From assembly GCF_030347995.1 (NCBI RefSeq), contig NZ_JAQIBC010000003.1:62001-126000 (forward strand): 64,000 nucleotides of DNA, in the 5' to 3' direction. Positions 1 through 16,490 of the stretch are shown here, one piece after another (within the stretch, counting starts at the first letter, position 1; every line of letters starts with the position of its first letter). This stretch comes from Sulfurovum xiamenensis (GTDB taxonomy: Bacteria; Campylobacterota; Campylobacteria; Campylobacterales; Sulfurovaceae). The notes below the pieces were generated by a model. The model was given only the letters and a program-made list of their open reading frames with translations. It was not told the origin of the DNA and ran no database searches. The position numbers were made by a program, and so were the translations under genes.

Positions 1-282
1 AGAGTATCTAGATTTATCGGTGAACAAAAGACACCTACTGCACTTTCAGAGGCAGATATCAAAGTGATTTTAGACAAAATGGAGCAAAAAGCTGCACCAA
101 GACCTAAAGTTGATTTTGAAACAGGCGAAATGGTACGTATTATTGATGGTCCGTTCGCAAACTTTACAGGTATGGTAGAAGAGTATGATCTTGACCATGG
201 TAAGTTAAAGTTGAATGTTTCAATCTTTGGTAGAAATACACCGGTTGAAATACTCTACACACAAGTAGAAAAAATACTATAA
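1..282 (+). CDS. nusG: Transcription termination/antitermination factor NusG (C-terminal part, cut by window start)
   Basis: The frame is open from base 1 and gives the last 93 residues of NusG, the RNA-polymerase-bound elongation factor that links transcription to Rho or to the ribosome. The visible part holds the end of the NGN domain and the KOW domain, with the signature VRIIDGPFANFTG at about residues 42-54 of the fragment and a typical strand-rich end. It lies 34 bases upstream of rplK, the usual nusG-rplK-rplA order. The N-terminal half is outside the window. Confidence 0.95.
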   Translation, partial: RVSRFIGEQKTPTALSEADIKVILDKMEQKAAPRPKVDFETGEMVRIIDGPFANFTGMVEEYDLDHGKLKLNVSIFGRNTPVEILYTQVEKIL

Positions 283-316
283 GACCTAAAGGTCAATTCA
301 AACAAAGGAAGAACAG

Positions 317-742
317 ATGGCAAAAAAGATAACTGAAAAGTTCAAAATGATGATCCCAGCTGGATCAGCAAATCCATCACCACCGGTAGGTCCTGCACTT
401 GGACAACGTGGTGTAAACATTATGGAGTTTTGTAAAGCTTTTAATGAAAAAACAAAAGATAAAATGGGATATAAGATTCCTGTGATCGTTACAGTATATG
501 CAGACAGAAGTTTTACATTTGAAACAAAACAACCGCCTGCAAGTGACCTTATCAAAAAAGCAGCAAACATTAAAAAAGGCACGGATAATCCACTTCTTAA
601 CAAAGTTGGAACTATCACTAAAGCAAAATTAGACGAAATTATCGATCAAAAAATTGCTGACCTTAACACAAACGACAGAGAAATGGCAGCGAATATTATT
701 GCTGGTTCTTGTAAAAGTATGGGTGTTGAGATCGTAGACTAG
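317..742 (+). CDS. rplK: 50S ribosomal protein L11
   Basis: L11 binds the GTPase-associated region of 23S rRNA and helps factor-dependent GTP hydrolysis. The 141-residue length is normal. The N-terminal block has the proline-rich [19 protein letters not shown] signature, and the C-terminal RNA-binding domain contains [11 protein letters not shown]. The ATG at 317 follows an AAGGAAGAA ribosome site. It is the first complete gene of the L11-L1-L10-L7/L12-RNA polymerase block and shares its direction with everything down to fusA. Confidence 0.98.
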   Translation: MAKKITEKFKMMIPAGSANPSPPVGPALGQRGVNIMEFCKAFNEKTKDKMGYKIPVIVTVYADRSFTFETKQPPASDLIKKAANIKKGTDNPLLNKVGTITKAKLDEIIDQKIADLNTNDREMAANIIAGSCKSMGVEIVD

Positions 743-763
743 TCTTTTTAAAGACAATCATAA

Positions 764-783
764 CCACATGATTTGAAATGTGG
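764..783 (+). promoter_or_regulatory. Hairpin between rplK and rplA
   Basis: CCACAT (764-769) and ATGTGG (778-783) form a 6-pair stem around an 8-base loop, 23 bases before the rplA start. Ribosomal protein L1 is known to repress its own operon by binding mRNA in other bacteria, usually upstream of rplK. This stem may belong to such control or to mRNA processing, which is inference. Confidence 0.3.
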
Positions 784-806
784 GAGCACATAAAGCGGAG
801 AATAAA

Positions 807-1511
807 ATGGCAAAAAAACCAAGTAAAAGAAGAGAAGCACTACTTAAACTAGTAGATGTGACTAAAACATATAGTGTTGATGAAGCAATGGCTACACTTA
901 AAAACCTTAAATCGGCTAAATTTGATGAAACAGTTGAAGTTGCACTTAACTTGAACGTTGACCCAAGACATGCAGATCAAATGGTTAGAGGATCAGTTGT
1001 TCTTCCTAATGGAACTGGTAAAACAGTAAGAGTAGCAGTATTTGCAAAAGACGCTAAAGCTGATGAAGCAAAAGCAGCAGGTGCAGATTTGGTAGGTTCT
1101 ACAGATCTTATCGAATCAATTCAAGCGGGTAACATTGATTTTGATATCGTTATCTCAACACCAGACATGATGGGTGTTCTTGGTAAAGTAGCAAGAATCC
1201 TTGGGCCAAAAGGACTTATGCCAAACCCTAAGACTGGTACGGTAACGATGGATGTGGCTAAAGCAGTTGAGAATGCAAAAGGTGGACAGGTTAACTTTAG
1301 AGTAGACAAAAAAGGTAACATCCACGCTGGTATCGGTAAAGTTTCTTTTTCAGAAGAGAAGATCAAAGAAAACTTTGTAACACTTCTTGAAACGATCAAT
1401 AAAGCAAAACCAGCATCTGCAAAAGGTAGATATATCACGAATGGTGCGATTTCACTTACAATGAGCCCATCTATCACTTTAGATACAGCAGAATTAATGG
1501 AGATGAAATAA
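807..1511 (+). CDS. rplA: 50S ribosomal protein L1
   Basis: L1 forms the mobile stalk at the ribosomal E site and often represses its own operon. The ATG at 807 ([10 protein letters not shown]...) gives 234 residues, the usual length, and follows an AAGCGGAG site. A longer GTG-initiated reading from 780 would add nine residues that lie over the intergenic hairpin and is not favoured. Family blocks such as [14 protein letters not shown] and [19 protein letters not shown] are intact. A hairpin follows directly after the stop codon. Confidence 0.97.
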   Translation: MAKKPSKRREALLKLVDVTKTYSVDEAMATLKNLKSAKFDETVEVALNLNVDPRHADQMVRGSVVLPNGTGKTVRVAVFAKDAKADEAKAAGADLVGSTDLIESIQAGNIDFDIVISTPDMMGVLGKVARILGPKGLMPNPKTGTVTMDVAKAVENAKGGQVNFRVDKKGNIHAGIGKVSFSEEKIKENFVTLLETINKAKPASAKGRYITNGAISLTMSPSITLDTAELMEMK

Positions 1512-1520
1512 TCCATGCAT

Positions 1521-1578
1521 AAAGAAGGCTGTGCCTTCTTTATATTATCTTCAAATAAAAACTACGGGTGTAGTTTTT
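1521..1578 (+). terminator. Two tandem hairpins after rplA
   Basis: The first stem pairs AAAGAAGGC (1521-1529) with GCCTTCTTT (1533-1541). The second pairs AAAAACTAC (1557-1565) with GTAGTTTTT (1570-1578) and ends in a T-run. Both are perfect 9-pair stems. They lie between the L11-L1 and L10-L7/L12 gene pairs and probably cause partial termination or mRNA processing there. Confidence 0.6.
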
Positions 1579-1619
1579 GTTTGAGGGTAATTTTTACTAC
1601 TCATTAATCTTAGGTCAAA

Positions 1620-1700
1620 GATAAGAGGGGCGAAAGCTTAATTAATATATTCGAAAGAATATATGGTCCTTTAGGGGAACCCTTTTAGAGGTCGGAAGGA
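1620..1700 (+). ncRNA. Candidate L10 leader (autoregulatory mRNA element)
   Basis: The 130 bases before rplJ hold a purine-rich structured stretch. A perfect ATATATTC-GAAA-GAATATAT hairpin lies at 1645-1664. It is enclosed by a longer-range pairing between AAGAGGGG near 1623-1630 and CCCTTTT near 1681-1687. L10, together with L7/L12, is known to bind such a kink-turn-containing leader just upstream of rplJ in many bacteria. Position and layout fit, but I did not test the match against a covariance model. Confidence 0.5.
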
Positions 1701-1707
1701 GAATTAT

Positions 1708-2193
1708 ATGACTAGAACTAGAAAAGAAGAACTAGTTGCAGAAATGACAGCAGAGTTTAAAGACGCTGGTGCCATTATCGTTTGTGATTACAAAGGTATG
1801 ACTGTTGAGAATCTTGAAGTTGTAAGAAATCTTGCAAAAGATGAAGAGATCAAAGTCCAAGTTGTAAAAAACAAACTAGCACGTATCGCATTAAAAAATG
1901 CTGGGTGTGAAGATGTTGAGTTTACAGAAACAAACCTTGTAATCTGGGGTGATGCACAAGTTACACCTTGTAAAATCGCTGACAAAGCAGCTACTGATTT
2001 TAAAAATACTTTTTCAATCAAAACTGGTTTGATCCAGGGTGAAGTTGCTAGCTTGGAAACCATTAATGCAATGGCTAAACTTCCTACTAGAGACGAGCTT
2101 ATCGGTATGCTTCTTAATGTTTGGAATGCACCGGTACAAAACTTTACAATTGGTTTGAATGCATTAGCAGCAAAAAAAGAAGAAGAGGCGTAG
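1708..2193 (+). CDS. rplJ: 50S ribosomal protein L10
   Basis: L10 anchors the L7/L12 dimers to the ribosome. The 161 residues cover the N-terminal rRNA-binding domain (DYKGMTVENLEVVRNLA, then the VVKNKLARIAL region) and the C-terminal helix that carries L7/L12. The ATG at 1708 follows GGAAGGAG. It is preceded by a structured leader and followed by a hairpin before rplL, as expected for a unit in which L10 and L7/L12 are made in different amounts. Confidence 0.97.
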   Translation: MTRTRKEELVAEMTAEFKDAGAIIVCDYKGMTVENLEVVRNLAKDEEIKVQVVKNKLARIALKNAGCEDVEFTETNLVIWGDAQVTPCKIADKAATDFKNTFSIKTGLIQGEVASLETINAMAKLPTRDELIGMLLNVWNAPVQNFTIGLNALAAKKEEEA

Positions 2194-2200
2194 AGTGGTG

Positions 2201-2220
2201 AGAGCCACGAGGCTCTTTTA
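2201..2220 (+). terminator. Hairpin between rplJ and rplL
   Basis: AGAGCC (2201-2206) pairs with GGCTCT (2211-2216) and is followed by TTTTA. The short stem with a weak T-tract would be a leaky terminator or an mRNA-end stabiliser, in keeping with the need for several L7/L12 copies per L10. Confidence 0.45.
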
Positions 2221-2274
2221 ATTTGAAACTGTAAAATGTTTCATTTCATATAATTATAATTTAAGGAATTAATT

Positions 2275-2646
2275 ATGGCAACAACTAAAGAAGATGTTCT
2301 TGAGTTTATCTCAAACATGTCAGTACTTGAGCTTTCTGAGCTTGTAAAAGAATTTGAAGAAAAATTTGGTGTATCTGCACAAGCTACAGTAGTAGCTGGT
2401 GGTGGAGCAGTAGCTGCTGAAGCTGCTGAAGAACAAACAGAGTTCAACGTTGTACTTGTTGATGCAGGTGATAAAAAAATCAACGCTATTAAAGCAGTAA
2501 GAGCGATCACTGGTCTTGGTCTTAAAGAAGCGAAAGCTGCTGTTGAAGAGACTCCATCTGTACTTAAAGAAGGTGTTTCTAAAGAAGAAGCAGAAGACTT
2601 CAAGAAACAACTTGAAGAAGCTGGCGCTAAATGCGAGCTTAAATAA
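2275..2646 (+). CDS. rplL: 50S ribosomal protein L7/L12
   Basis: The stalk protein recruits translation GTPases to the ribosome. The 123 residues show an N-terminal dimerisation helix ([17 protein letters not shown]), an alanine/glycine-rich hinge near residues 40-55, and the C-terminal factor-binding domain with [30 protein letters not shown] ribosome site precedes the ATG at 2275. The next gene, rpoB, begins about 180 bases further on, after two hairpins. Confidence 0.98.
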   Translation: MATTKEDVLEFISNMSVLELSELVKEFEEKFGVSAQATVVAGGGAVAAEAAEEQTEFNVVLVDAGDKKINAIKAVRAITGLGLKEAKAAVEETPSVLKEGVSKEEAEDFKKQLEEAGAKCELK

Positions 2647-2662
2647 TTTTTATTATTTAAAA

Positions 2663-2687
2663 GAGCTTAGGCAATTTGCCTAAGCTC
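2663..2687 (+). terminator. Hairpin after rplL
   Basis: GAGCTTAGGC (2663-2672) pairs perfectly with GCCTAAGCTC (2678-2687) around AATTT. No T-run follows, so it is more likely a processing or stabilising stem at the rplL mRNA end than a full terminator. Confidence 0.5.
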
Positions 2688-2716
2688 AAGTCACAAACCT
2701 CATTGGATATAGCGAT

Positions 2717-2762
2717 AAACTATTCGGAGACATTTTCATACCCTCACGGCAATAGTTTTTTT
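2717..2762 (+). terminator. Candidate attenuator between rplL and rpoB
   Basis: AAACTATT (2717-2724) pairs with AATAGTTT (2751-2758), directly followed by more T residues up to 2762. The 26-base loop is long, but the T-tract makes it terminator-like. A partial terminator at this place lowers RNA polymerase expression relative to ribosomal proteins in E. coli, and the same role is inferred here. Confidence 0.45.
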
Positions 2763-2825
2763 GTATACCCAATATATACACATTAAACACACTACATAAA
2801 CCAAACTAAACCGAAATAAGGATAA

Positions 2826-11508
<8,683 letters not shown>

Positions 11509-11518
11509 TCTCTGCAGG

Positions 11519-11545
11519 CTGTTTCTTGTCTTAAAGAAACAGTTT
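11519..11545 (+). terminator. Terminator after rpoC
   Basis: CTGTTTCTT (11519-11527) pairs with AAGAAACAG (11534-11542), followed by TTT. It closes the rplK-rpoC unit and is followed 55 bases later by a new promoter. Confidence 0.6.
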
Positions 11546-11600
11546 AACCCTCTTTCTTCTCCCTTATTCTAAGTATAAGAAATTCTAAAGAATTTTTCGA

Positions 11601-11606
11601 TATAAT
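11601..11606 (+). promoter_or_regulatory. -10 box for the rpsL-rpsG-fusA unit
   Basis: TATAAT at 11601-11606 sits in AT-rich DNA without a recognisable -35 box, the usual form in Campylobacterota. It implies a leader of about 120 bases before rpsL. The leader includes an AACGTTCACAGTGAATGTT-like inverted repeat near 11643-11661. Confidence 0.55.
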
Positions 11607-11731
11607 TTGCATCCAATTTTCTCTAGGAACTAGACTAGATATAAACGTTCACAGTGAATGTTTTTATGTGGTGTAAGAACCCAGATTCAAGAGATAAGAT
11701 CTCAATTCAAACTAACTAGAAAGGAAACGAT

Positions 11732-12103
11732 TTGCCTACAATTAATCAATTGATTCGTAAAGAACGTAAAAAGCAAGTGAAAAAATCAAAATCACCTGCA
11801 CTCGTAAAATGTCCTCAGAGAAGAGGCGTATGTACAAGAGTATATACTACAACACCAAAGAAACCTAACTCGGCGCTTAGAAAAGTTGCTAAAGTAAGAT
11901 TGACAAGTGGTTTTGAAGTAATCTCATACATTGGTGGTGAGGGTCACAACCTTCAGGAGCACTCTATCGTACTTGTAAGAGGCGGAAGAATTAAAGATTT
12001 ACCTGGTGTTAAGTATCACATTGTTCGTGGTGCACTCGATGCTTCAGGTGTAACTGGAAGAACAGTTGCAAGATCTAAATACGGTACTAAAAGACCTAAG
12101 TAA
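11732..12103 (+). CDS. rpsL: 30S ribosomal protein S12
   Basis: S12 monitors decoding in the small subunit and is the site of streptomycin-resistance mutations. The 123 residues begin with [13 protein letters not shown], initiated from a TTG at 11732 behind AAGGAAA. No ATG or GTG fits this N-terminus, which is invariant in the family. The lysines at the streptomycin positions are present in [11 protein letters not shown] and the [16 protein letters not shown] block, so the sequence predicts sensitivity. It is the first gene of the str-type unit rpsL-rpsG-fusA; tuf does not follow. Confidence 0.97.
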   Translation: MPTINQLIRKERKKQVKKSKSPALVKCPQRRGVCTRVYTTTPKKPNSALRKVAKVRLTSGFEVISYIGGEGHNLQEHSIVLVRGGRIKDLPGVKYHIVRGALDASGVTGRTVARSKYGTKRPK

Positions 12104-12135
12104 TCTTAGAGTATTTAAACGCGTATAAAGTAAGA

Positions 12136-12190
12136 GTTTAGTCTACAGATAGACTTTAAACAGGTGTTGTCATTTATCCTTAGGGGACAA
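12136..12190 (+). promoter_or_regulatory. Structured rpsL-rpsG intercistronic RNA
   Basis: A bulged stem pairs GTTTAGTCTA (12136-12145) with TAGACTTTAAAC (12150-12161). A second short stem pairs TTGTC (12167-12171) with GACAA (12186-12190). In E. coli, S7 binds the rpsL-rpsG intercistronic region to repress its own synthesis. The position is the same, so a similar role is possible, but the sequence similarity has not been tested. Confidence 0.35.
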
Positions 12191-12197
12191 GACTTGA

Positions 12198-12701
<504 letters not shown>

Positions 12702-12712
12702 GGAACTAAGTT

Positions 12713-14803
12713 ATGGCAAGAACGCACAAACTTGAAGACGTAAGAAACATCGGTATTGCTGCTCACATTGATGCAGGGAAAACGACAACAACTGAAAGAA
12801 TCCTTTTCTATACAGGTGTTGAACACAAGATCGGTGAGGTACATGACGGTGCTGCAACAATGGACTGGATGGAGCAAGAGCAGGAGAGAGGTATTACGAT
12901 TACTTCTGCTGCTACAACTTGTGAGTGGTTAGGCAAGCAGATCAACATTATCGATACTCCGGGTCACGTTGACTTTACTATTGAAGTTGAACGTTCAATG
13001 AGAGTACTTGATGGTGCTGTTTCAGTATTCTGTGCTGTTGGTGGGGTTCAACCACAATCAGAAACAGTTTGGAGACAAAGAAACCGCTATGGTGTACCAT
13101 CACTTGTATTTGTTAATAAAATGGACAGAACAGGTGCAGATTTCCTTGAAGTTGAAAGACAGATCCGTGAAAGACTTAAAGGTAATCCACTGGTTATCCA
13201 ACTTCCTATCGGTGCAGAAGAGAACTTTGAAGGTGTTGTTGACCTTGTAAAGATGAAAGAAGTTGTATGGGATGCAGACGCAGCAATGGGTTCAGCATAC
13301 AGCGAGCAAGATATTCGTCCTGAGCTTCAAGAGCAAGCTGAAGAGTACCGTGAAAAGATGATCGAAGAGATCTCTTCAGTAGACGGTAACGAAGCGCTTA
13401 TGGAAAAATATATGGAAGGTGAAGAGCTTACGAATGAAGAGATCGTTGCTGGTATTAAAGCTGCAACGATCGGTATGCATGTCGTACCAATGCTTCCAGG
13501 TACAGCATTTAAAAACAAAGGTGTTCAGACACTACTTGACGCTGTTGTTGCTTACCTTCCATCTCCAGTTGAAGCACCTGCGATCAAAGGTACTAAAATG
13601 GAAGATGAAGATGCTGAAGTAACTGTTGAATCAACAGATAACGGTGAATTCGCATCACTTGCATTTAAAATTATGACAGACCCATTTGTTGGTCAGTTGA
13701 CATTTATCCGTGTTTACCGTGGTTCTTTGGAGTCTGGTTCTTATGTACTGAACTCAACAAAAGAGAAAAAAGAGCGTATCGGTCGTATCATGAAAATGCA
13801 TGCGATCAAACGTGAAGAGGTATCTGAGATCTACGCGGGTGAGATCGGTGCGGTTGTTGGTCTTAAAAATACAACAACAGGTGATACACTTTGTTCAGAC
13901 AAAGATAAAGTGGTACTTGAAAGAATGGATTTCCCAGAGCCGGTTATCTCTGTTGCGGTTGAGCCTAAAACAAAAGCTGACCAGGAAAAAATGGGACTTG
14001 CACTTGGTAAACTTGCTGCAGAAGATCCATCTTTCCGTGTTGCTACAGATGAAGAGTCTGGTCAAACGATCATCTCGGGAATGGGTGAACTTCACCTTGA
14101 AATTCTTGTAGACAGAATGAAGAGAGAGTTTAAAGTTGAAGCGGAAGTTGGTGCACCACAAGTTGCATACCGTGAGACGATTAGAAAATCTGTAGAAAAA
14201 GAATACAAGTATGCGAAGCAGTCTGGTGGTCGTGGACAGTTCGGTCACGTATACCTTAGAATCGAGCCACAAGAGCCAGGTTTTGGTTACGAGTTCGTTG
14301 ATGAAGTCAAAGGTGGGGTTGTTCCAAAAGAATTTATCCAACCGGTTAACAAAGGTGTACAAGAAGCAATGGCTAGAGGTATCCAGGCTGGGTATCCTGT
14401 AGAGGACGTTAAAGTAACACTTTACGATGGTTCTTACCATGATGTTGACTCATCTGAAATGGCGTTTAAACTTGCTGGTTCTATGGGATTCAGAGAGGGT
14501 TGTAAAACAGCGAATCCAGTAATCCTTGAGCCAATGATGAAAGTTGAAGTTGAGACTCCAGAAGACTTTATGGGTGACGTGATCGGTGACGTTGCAAAAA
14601 GAAGAGGAAATGTTTCTGGTATGGATGATAGAGCTGGTAACAAGATCGTTAATGCGTTCGTACCACTTTCTGAAATGTTCGGTTACTCAACTGACCTACG
14701 TTCAATGACACAAGGTCGTGCAACGTACGCTATGGAATTTGATCACTATGAAGAAGTTCCAGCGAACGTAGCTAAAGAGATCATCGAAAAGCGTAATAGC
14801 TAA
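12713..14803 (+). CDS. fusA: Translation elongation factor G
   Basis: EF-G is the GTPase that moves tRNAs and mRNA through the ribosome. The length is 696 residues. Nucleotide-binding motifs are seen as [15 protein letters not shown] (G1), the [11 protein letters not shown] switch, DTPGHVDF (G3) and NKMDR (G4). Domains II-V follow with the normal family order, for example [13 protein letters not shown] in domain IV. It is the last gene of the unit; a strong hairpin lies 26 bases after the stop. Confidence 0.98.
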   Translation: MARTHKLEDVRNIGIAAHIDAGKTTTTERILFYTGVEHKIGEVHDGAATMDWMEQEQERGITITSAATTCEWLGKQINIIDTPGHVDFTIEVERSMRVLDGAVSVFCAVGGVQPQSETVWRQRNRYGVPSLVFVNKMDRTGADFLEVERQIRERLKGNPLVIQLPIGAEENFEGVVDLVKMKEVVWDADAAMGSAYSEQDIRPELQEQAEEYREKMIEEISSVDGNEALMEKYMEGEELTNEEIVAGIKAATIGMHVVPMLPGTAFKNKGVQTLLDAVVAYLPSPVEAPAIKGTKMEDEDAEVTVESTDNGEFASLAFKIMTDPFVGQLTFIRVYRGSLESGSYVLNSTKEKKERIGRIMKMHAIKREEVSEIYAGEIGAVVGLKNTTTGDTLCSDKDKVVLERMDFPEPVISVAVEPKTKADQEKMGLALGKLAAEDPSFRVATDEESGQTIISGMGELHLEILVDRMKREFKVEAEVGAPQVAYRETIRKSVEKEYKYAKQSGGRGQFGHVYLRIEPQEPGFGYEFVDEVKGGVVPKEFIQPVNKGVQEAMARGIQAGYPVEDVKVTLYDGSYHDVDSSEMAFKLAGSMGFREGCKTANPVILEPMMKVEVETPEDFMGDVIGDVAKRRGNVSGMDDRAGNKIVNAFVPLSEMFGYSTDLRSMTQGRATYAMEFDHYEEVPANVAKEIIEKRNS

Positions 14804-14828
14804 TTTCGAGTTTCTTTACTATACATTT

Positions 14829-14860
14829 GGTCGGATGGAGTTTTCTCCATTCGGCCACTT
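14829..14860 (+). terminator. Terminator after fusA
   Basis: GGTCGGATGGAG (14829-14840) pairs with CTCCATTCGGCC (14845-14856), a 12-pair stem with two G-T wobbles around TTTT. The T-tract after it is weak (ACTT), but the stem is the strongest in this region. Confidence 0.6.
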
Positions 14861-14987
14861 ACTCATTGTAAGCTCTCTCATTACGAAAACACCATCAAAC
14901 CAAATCTACAGCAAATTAGCTATGAACTTAACTATTACCAATATGACGGAAGAGTATTATTCTATTTTAATTTTTGAATTAGCATAG

Positions 14988-14993
14988 TATAGT
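14988..14993 (+). promoter_or_regulatory. -10 box upstream of the 15010 gene
   Basis: TATAGT lies 16 bases before the ATG at 15010 in a very AT-rich stretch. The short leader is compatible with AAAGGACAC as ribosome site. Confidence 0.35.
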
Positions 14994-15009
14994 ATTTAAA
15001 GGACACAGT

Positions 15010-15375
15010 ATGAGAGTAATTATAGACCTTATAGAGGATGTAAGAGAGCAGATAGGTAATCATGAAACCTATGAGGTGACGGCCGGCCTGCTTAAAATAG
15101 ATGACCAGAATAGTGAACAGCTTATCTATGCGGGAGAAGCCCCTTTAAACAGTGTGGAACTGGAGAGAGAAAAAAGACAACTGACATTTAAGATAGATGG
15201 CAGTGATAAAAAATTGACCATAGGAGAGCTTATCCCATCCATCTTGATTCTTGACATGGAAGCGATGCTTTTTGAGCTTAAAATGGATGTCAATGCTCAG
15301 TATAAAGATATGGAGATCGTTGGATTTGGTAAAAATGATGAGCAGAAGAGATATATCCTGTTTATCAAGATATAA
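15010..15375 (+). CDS. Hypothetical protein, 121 residues
   Basis: I do not recognise this protein. It begins MRVIIDLIEDVREQ behind an AAAGGACAC site, has no signal peptide or membrane segment, and is acidic with alternating beta-like and helical stretches (for example IGELIPSILILDMEAMLFELKMD at about residues 77-99). It stands alone between the fusA terminator and a convergent DUF2853 gene. Codon use and base composition look like the neighbours. A cytosolic small protein of unknown role is all that can be said. Confidence 0.75.
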   Translation: MRVIIDLIEDVREQIGNHETYEVTAGLLKIDDQNSEQLIYAGEAPLNSVELEREKRQLTFKIDGSDKKLTIGELIPSILILDMEAMLFELKMDVNAQYKDMEIVGFGKNDEQKRYILFIKI

Positions 15376-15390
15376 ATCTTCTTTTAGTGC

Positions 15391-15732
15391 TTATCCATAC
15401 ACTGATTCTTTGCCAAATTCCTTGACAAGAAGTGCATAGAAGAGTGCACGGTATTTATGTCTGTTGGATATTCCCATCGTTTCACATACTTTTTTGATCG
15501 CAGCATCCAACGTAGCATCATCTGCATCAACTCCGAGTTTATTCCCTAAAAAATTCTTTTTGACGGTGTCAAGTTCTGCACTGTCTGAACATGATACTGT
15601 TTCAGCATCCTGTTGATAGATAGATGGCCCCAGGCCAGTTGTTACTTTGGCAATGAGGTTTTCTGAGAGACCTAAACCTAACTCTTCGGAAGCAGCAATA
15701 TAGTGTTCAACTTTTTCGTCTAATTTACTCAT
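15391..15732 (-). CDS. DUF2853 family protein
   Basis: This 113-residue cytosolic protein matches what I recall of the DUF2853 family: an N-terminal helix (MSKLDEKVEHYIAA), the KVTTGLGPSIYQQDAETV block, LDTVKKNFLGNKLG in the middle, and a KYRALFYALLVKEFGKESVYG-like end. No catalytic motif is apparent and the family has no firm function. The start at 15732 follows TAAAGGAAC, and a minus-strand TATAAT lies at 15767-15772. It converges with the 15010 gene. Confidence 0.8.
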   Translation of the reverse strand: MSKLDEKVEHYIAASEELGLGLSENLIAKVTTGLGPSIYQQDAETVSCSDSAELDTVKKNFLGNKLGVDADDATLDAAIKKVCETMGISNRHKYRALFYALLVKEFGKESVYG

Positions 15733-15766
15733 GATGTTCCTTTAATTAAATTTTATAACGCGTTTT

Positions 15767-15772
15767 ATTATA
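15767..15772 (-). promoter_or_regulatory. -10 box for the DUF2853 gene
   Basis: The minus strand reads TATAAT here, 35 bases before the start codon at 15732, with A/T-rich DNA around it and no clear -35 box. Confidence 0.45.
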
Positions 15773-15786
15773 GCTATAAAGTCGAT

Positions 15787-16023
15787 TTAGGTCAAATACT
15801 GAGGTTTTTGTGCCAGAAGTATCCAATTCAGACTGATCTTATGCTGCTTACAAAAATGGGCCAGCGATTCATAGGGGATCTTTTTGCGTCTTTTGATGAC
15901 CGCAAAGTATTGGGGGTCAAGTTTCAGAGAGTCTGCTATATCTCTGTCAAGTATTTTTTCTTTTTTGGTCTCTGCAGAGAGGATCTCTTTGACTCTTTGC
16001 ATCACATCATGAAAATCTATCAT
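15787..16023 (-). CDS. Small helix-turn-helix protein resembling the N-terminal domain of phage CI-type repressors
   Basis: The 78 residues contain a predicted helix-turn-helix: DRDIADSLKLDPQYFAVIKRR followed by KIPYESLAHFCKQHKISLNWIL. This is the pattern of the CI-repressor N-terminal domain family, found as stand-alone small proteins in Campylobacterota. It probably binds DNA. There is no C-terminal cleavage domain and no phage gene nearby, so it is unlikely to be a prophage repressor. Its 3' end lies 14 bases from the -10 box of the DUF2853 gene, which it may or may not regulate. Confidence 0.7.
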   Translation of the reverse strand: MIDFHDVMQRVKEILSAETKKEKILDRDIADSLKLDPQYFAVIKRRKKIPYESLAHFCKQHKISLNWILLAQKPQYLT

Positions 16024-16102
16024 GGGTATCCTTACTGTTCATGTAAGTGTATCATAATAGATTTTTTGAAGAAAATTTAAATGTATGTCAAATTGTAATG
16101 TT

Positions 16103-16480
16103 TTAGTTTTTTGTGCTGTCTATCTCTATAACGGTATGTACATTTCCTCTGGGATTAAAATCTGCGATGAGTTTCATGGATTTAGGCTTGAGCTTACTAT
16201 AAAGCGCATCATAGATCTCATTGGCAGAGTTTTCATGAGAGATATATCGTCTCATAAAAGAATTGATGTAGAGTTTCAATGCTTTAAGCTCTATCACTTT
16301 CTGATCTGGTTGATAGCTGAGTTTGATCGTAGCAAAATCAGGATATCCTGAACGTGGGCACATGCACATGAACTCGGGGAGTTCAATATTGATCGTATAA
16401 TTTTTTGGATGCTCATTGGGCCAGTAGTTCTCTTCATTGTTAATGTCGAATTCTAGTATCTCTTGTTCACCGTATTTCAT
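16103..16480 (-). CDS. queF: NADPH-dependent 7-cyano-7-deazaguanine reductase, short form
   Basis: QueF reduces preQ0 to preQ1 in the synthesis of queuosine for tRNA. With the start at 16480 (behind AAAGGAAAG) the protein has 125 residues, the short QueF type. The catalytic cysteine lies in CPRSGYPDFA and the family motif ELKALKLY is intact. A longer reading from 16522 would overlap the upstream gene and lacks a good ribosome site. It lies 10 bases after the GGDEF/EAL gene and is probably co-transcribed with gyrB. Confidence 0.93.
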   Translation of the reverse strand: MKYGEQEILEFDINNEENYWPNEHPKNYTINIELPEFMCMCPRSGYPDFATIKLSYQPDQKVIELKALKLYINSFMRRYISHENSANEIYDALYSKLKPKSMKLIADFNPRGNVHTVIEIDSTKN

Positions 16481-16490
16481 TGTCTTTCCT

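Noticed and set aside
780..806. GTG start for rplA at 780
   Set aside because: The added residues lie over a hairpin and do not belong to the L1 family start; the ATG at 807 has an AAGCGGAG site and gives the normal length.
13895..14440. 181-codon minus-strand frame inside fusA
   Set aside because: It lies wholly inside fusA, with no start signals and no family resemblance.
15391..16023. Toxin-antitoxin pair (DUF2853 gene plus small HTH gene)
   Set aside because: The genes do not overlap, the DUF2853 gene has its own -10 box, and neither protein resembles a known toxin.
15787..16023. Prophage remnant marked by a CI-like repressor domain
   Set aside because: No integrase, structural or lysis genes and no att-like repeats are seen; small stand-alone proteins of this type occur in chromosomes of the phylum.
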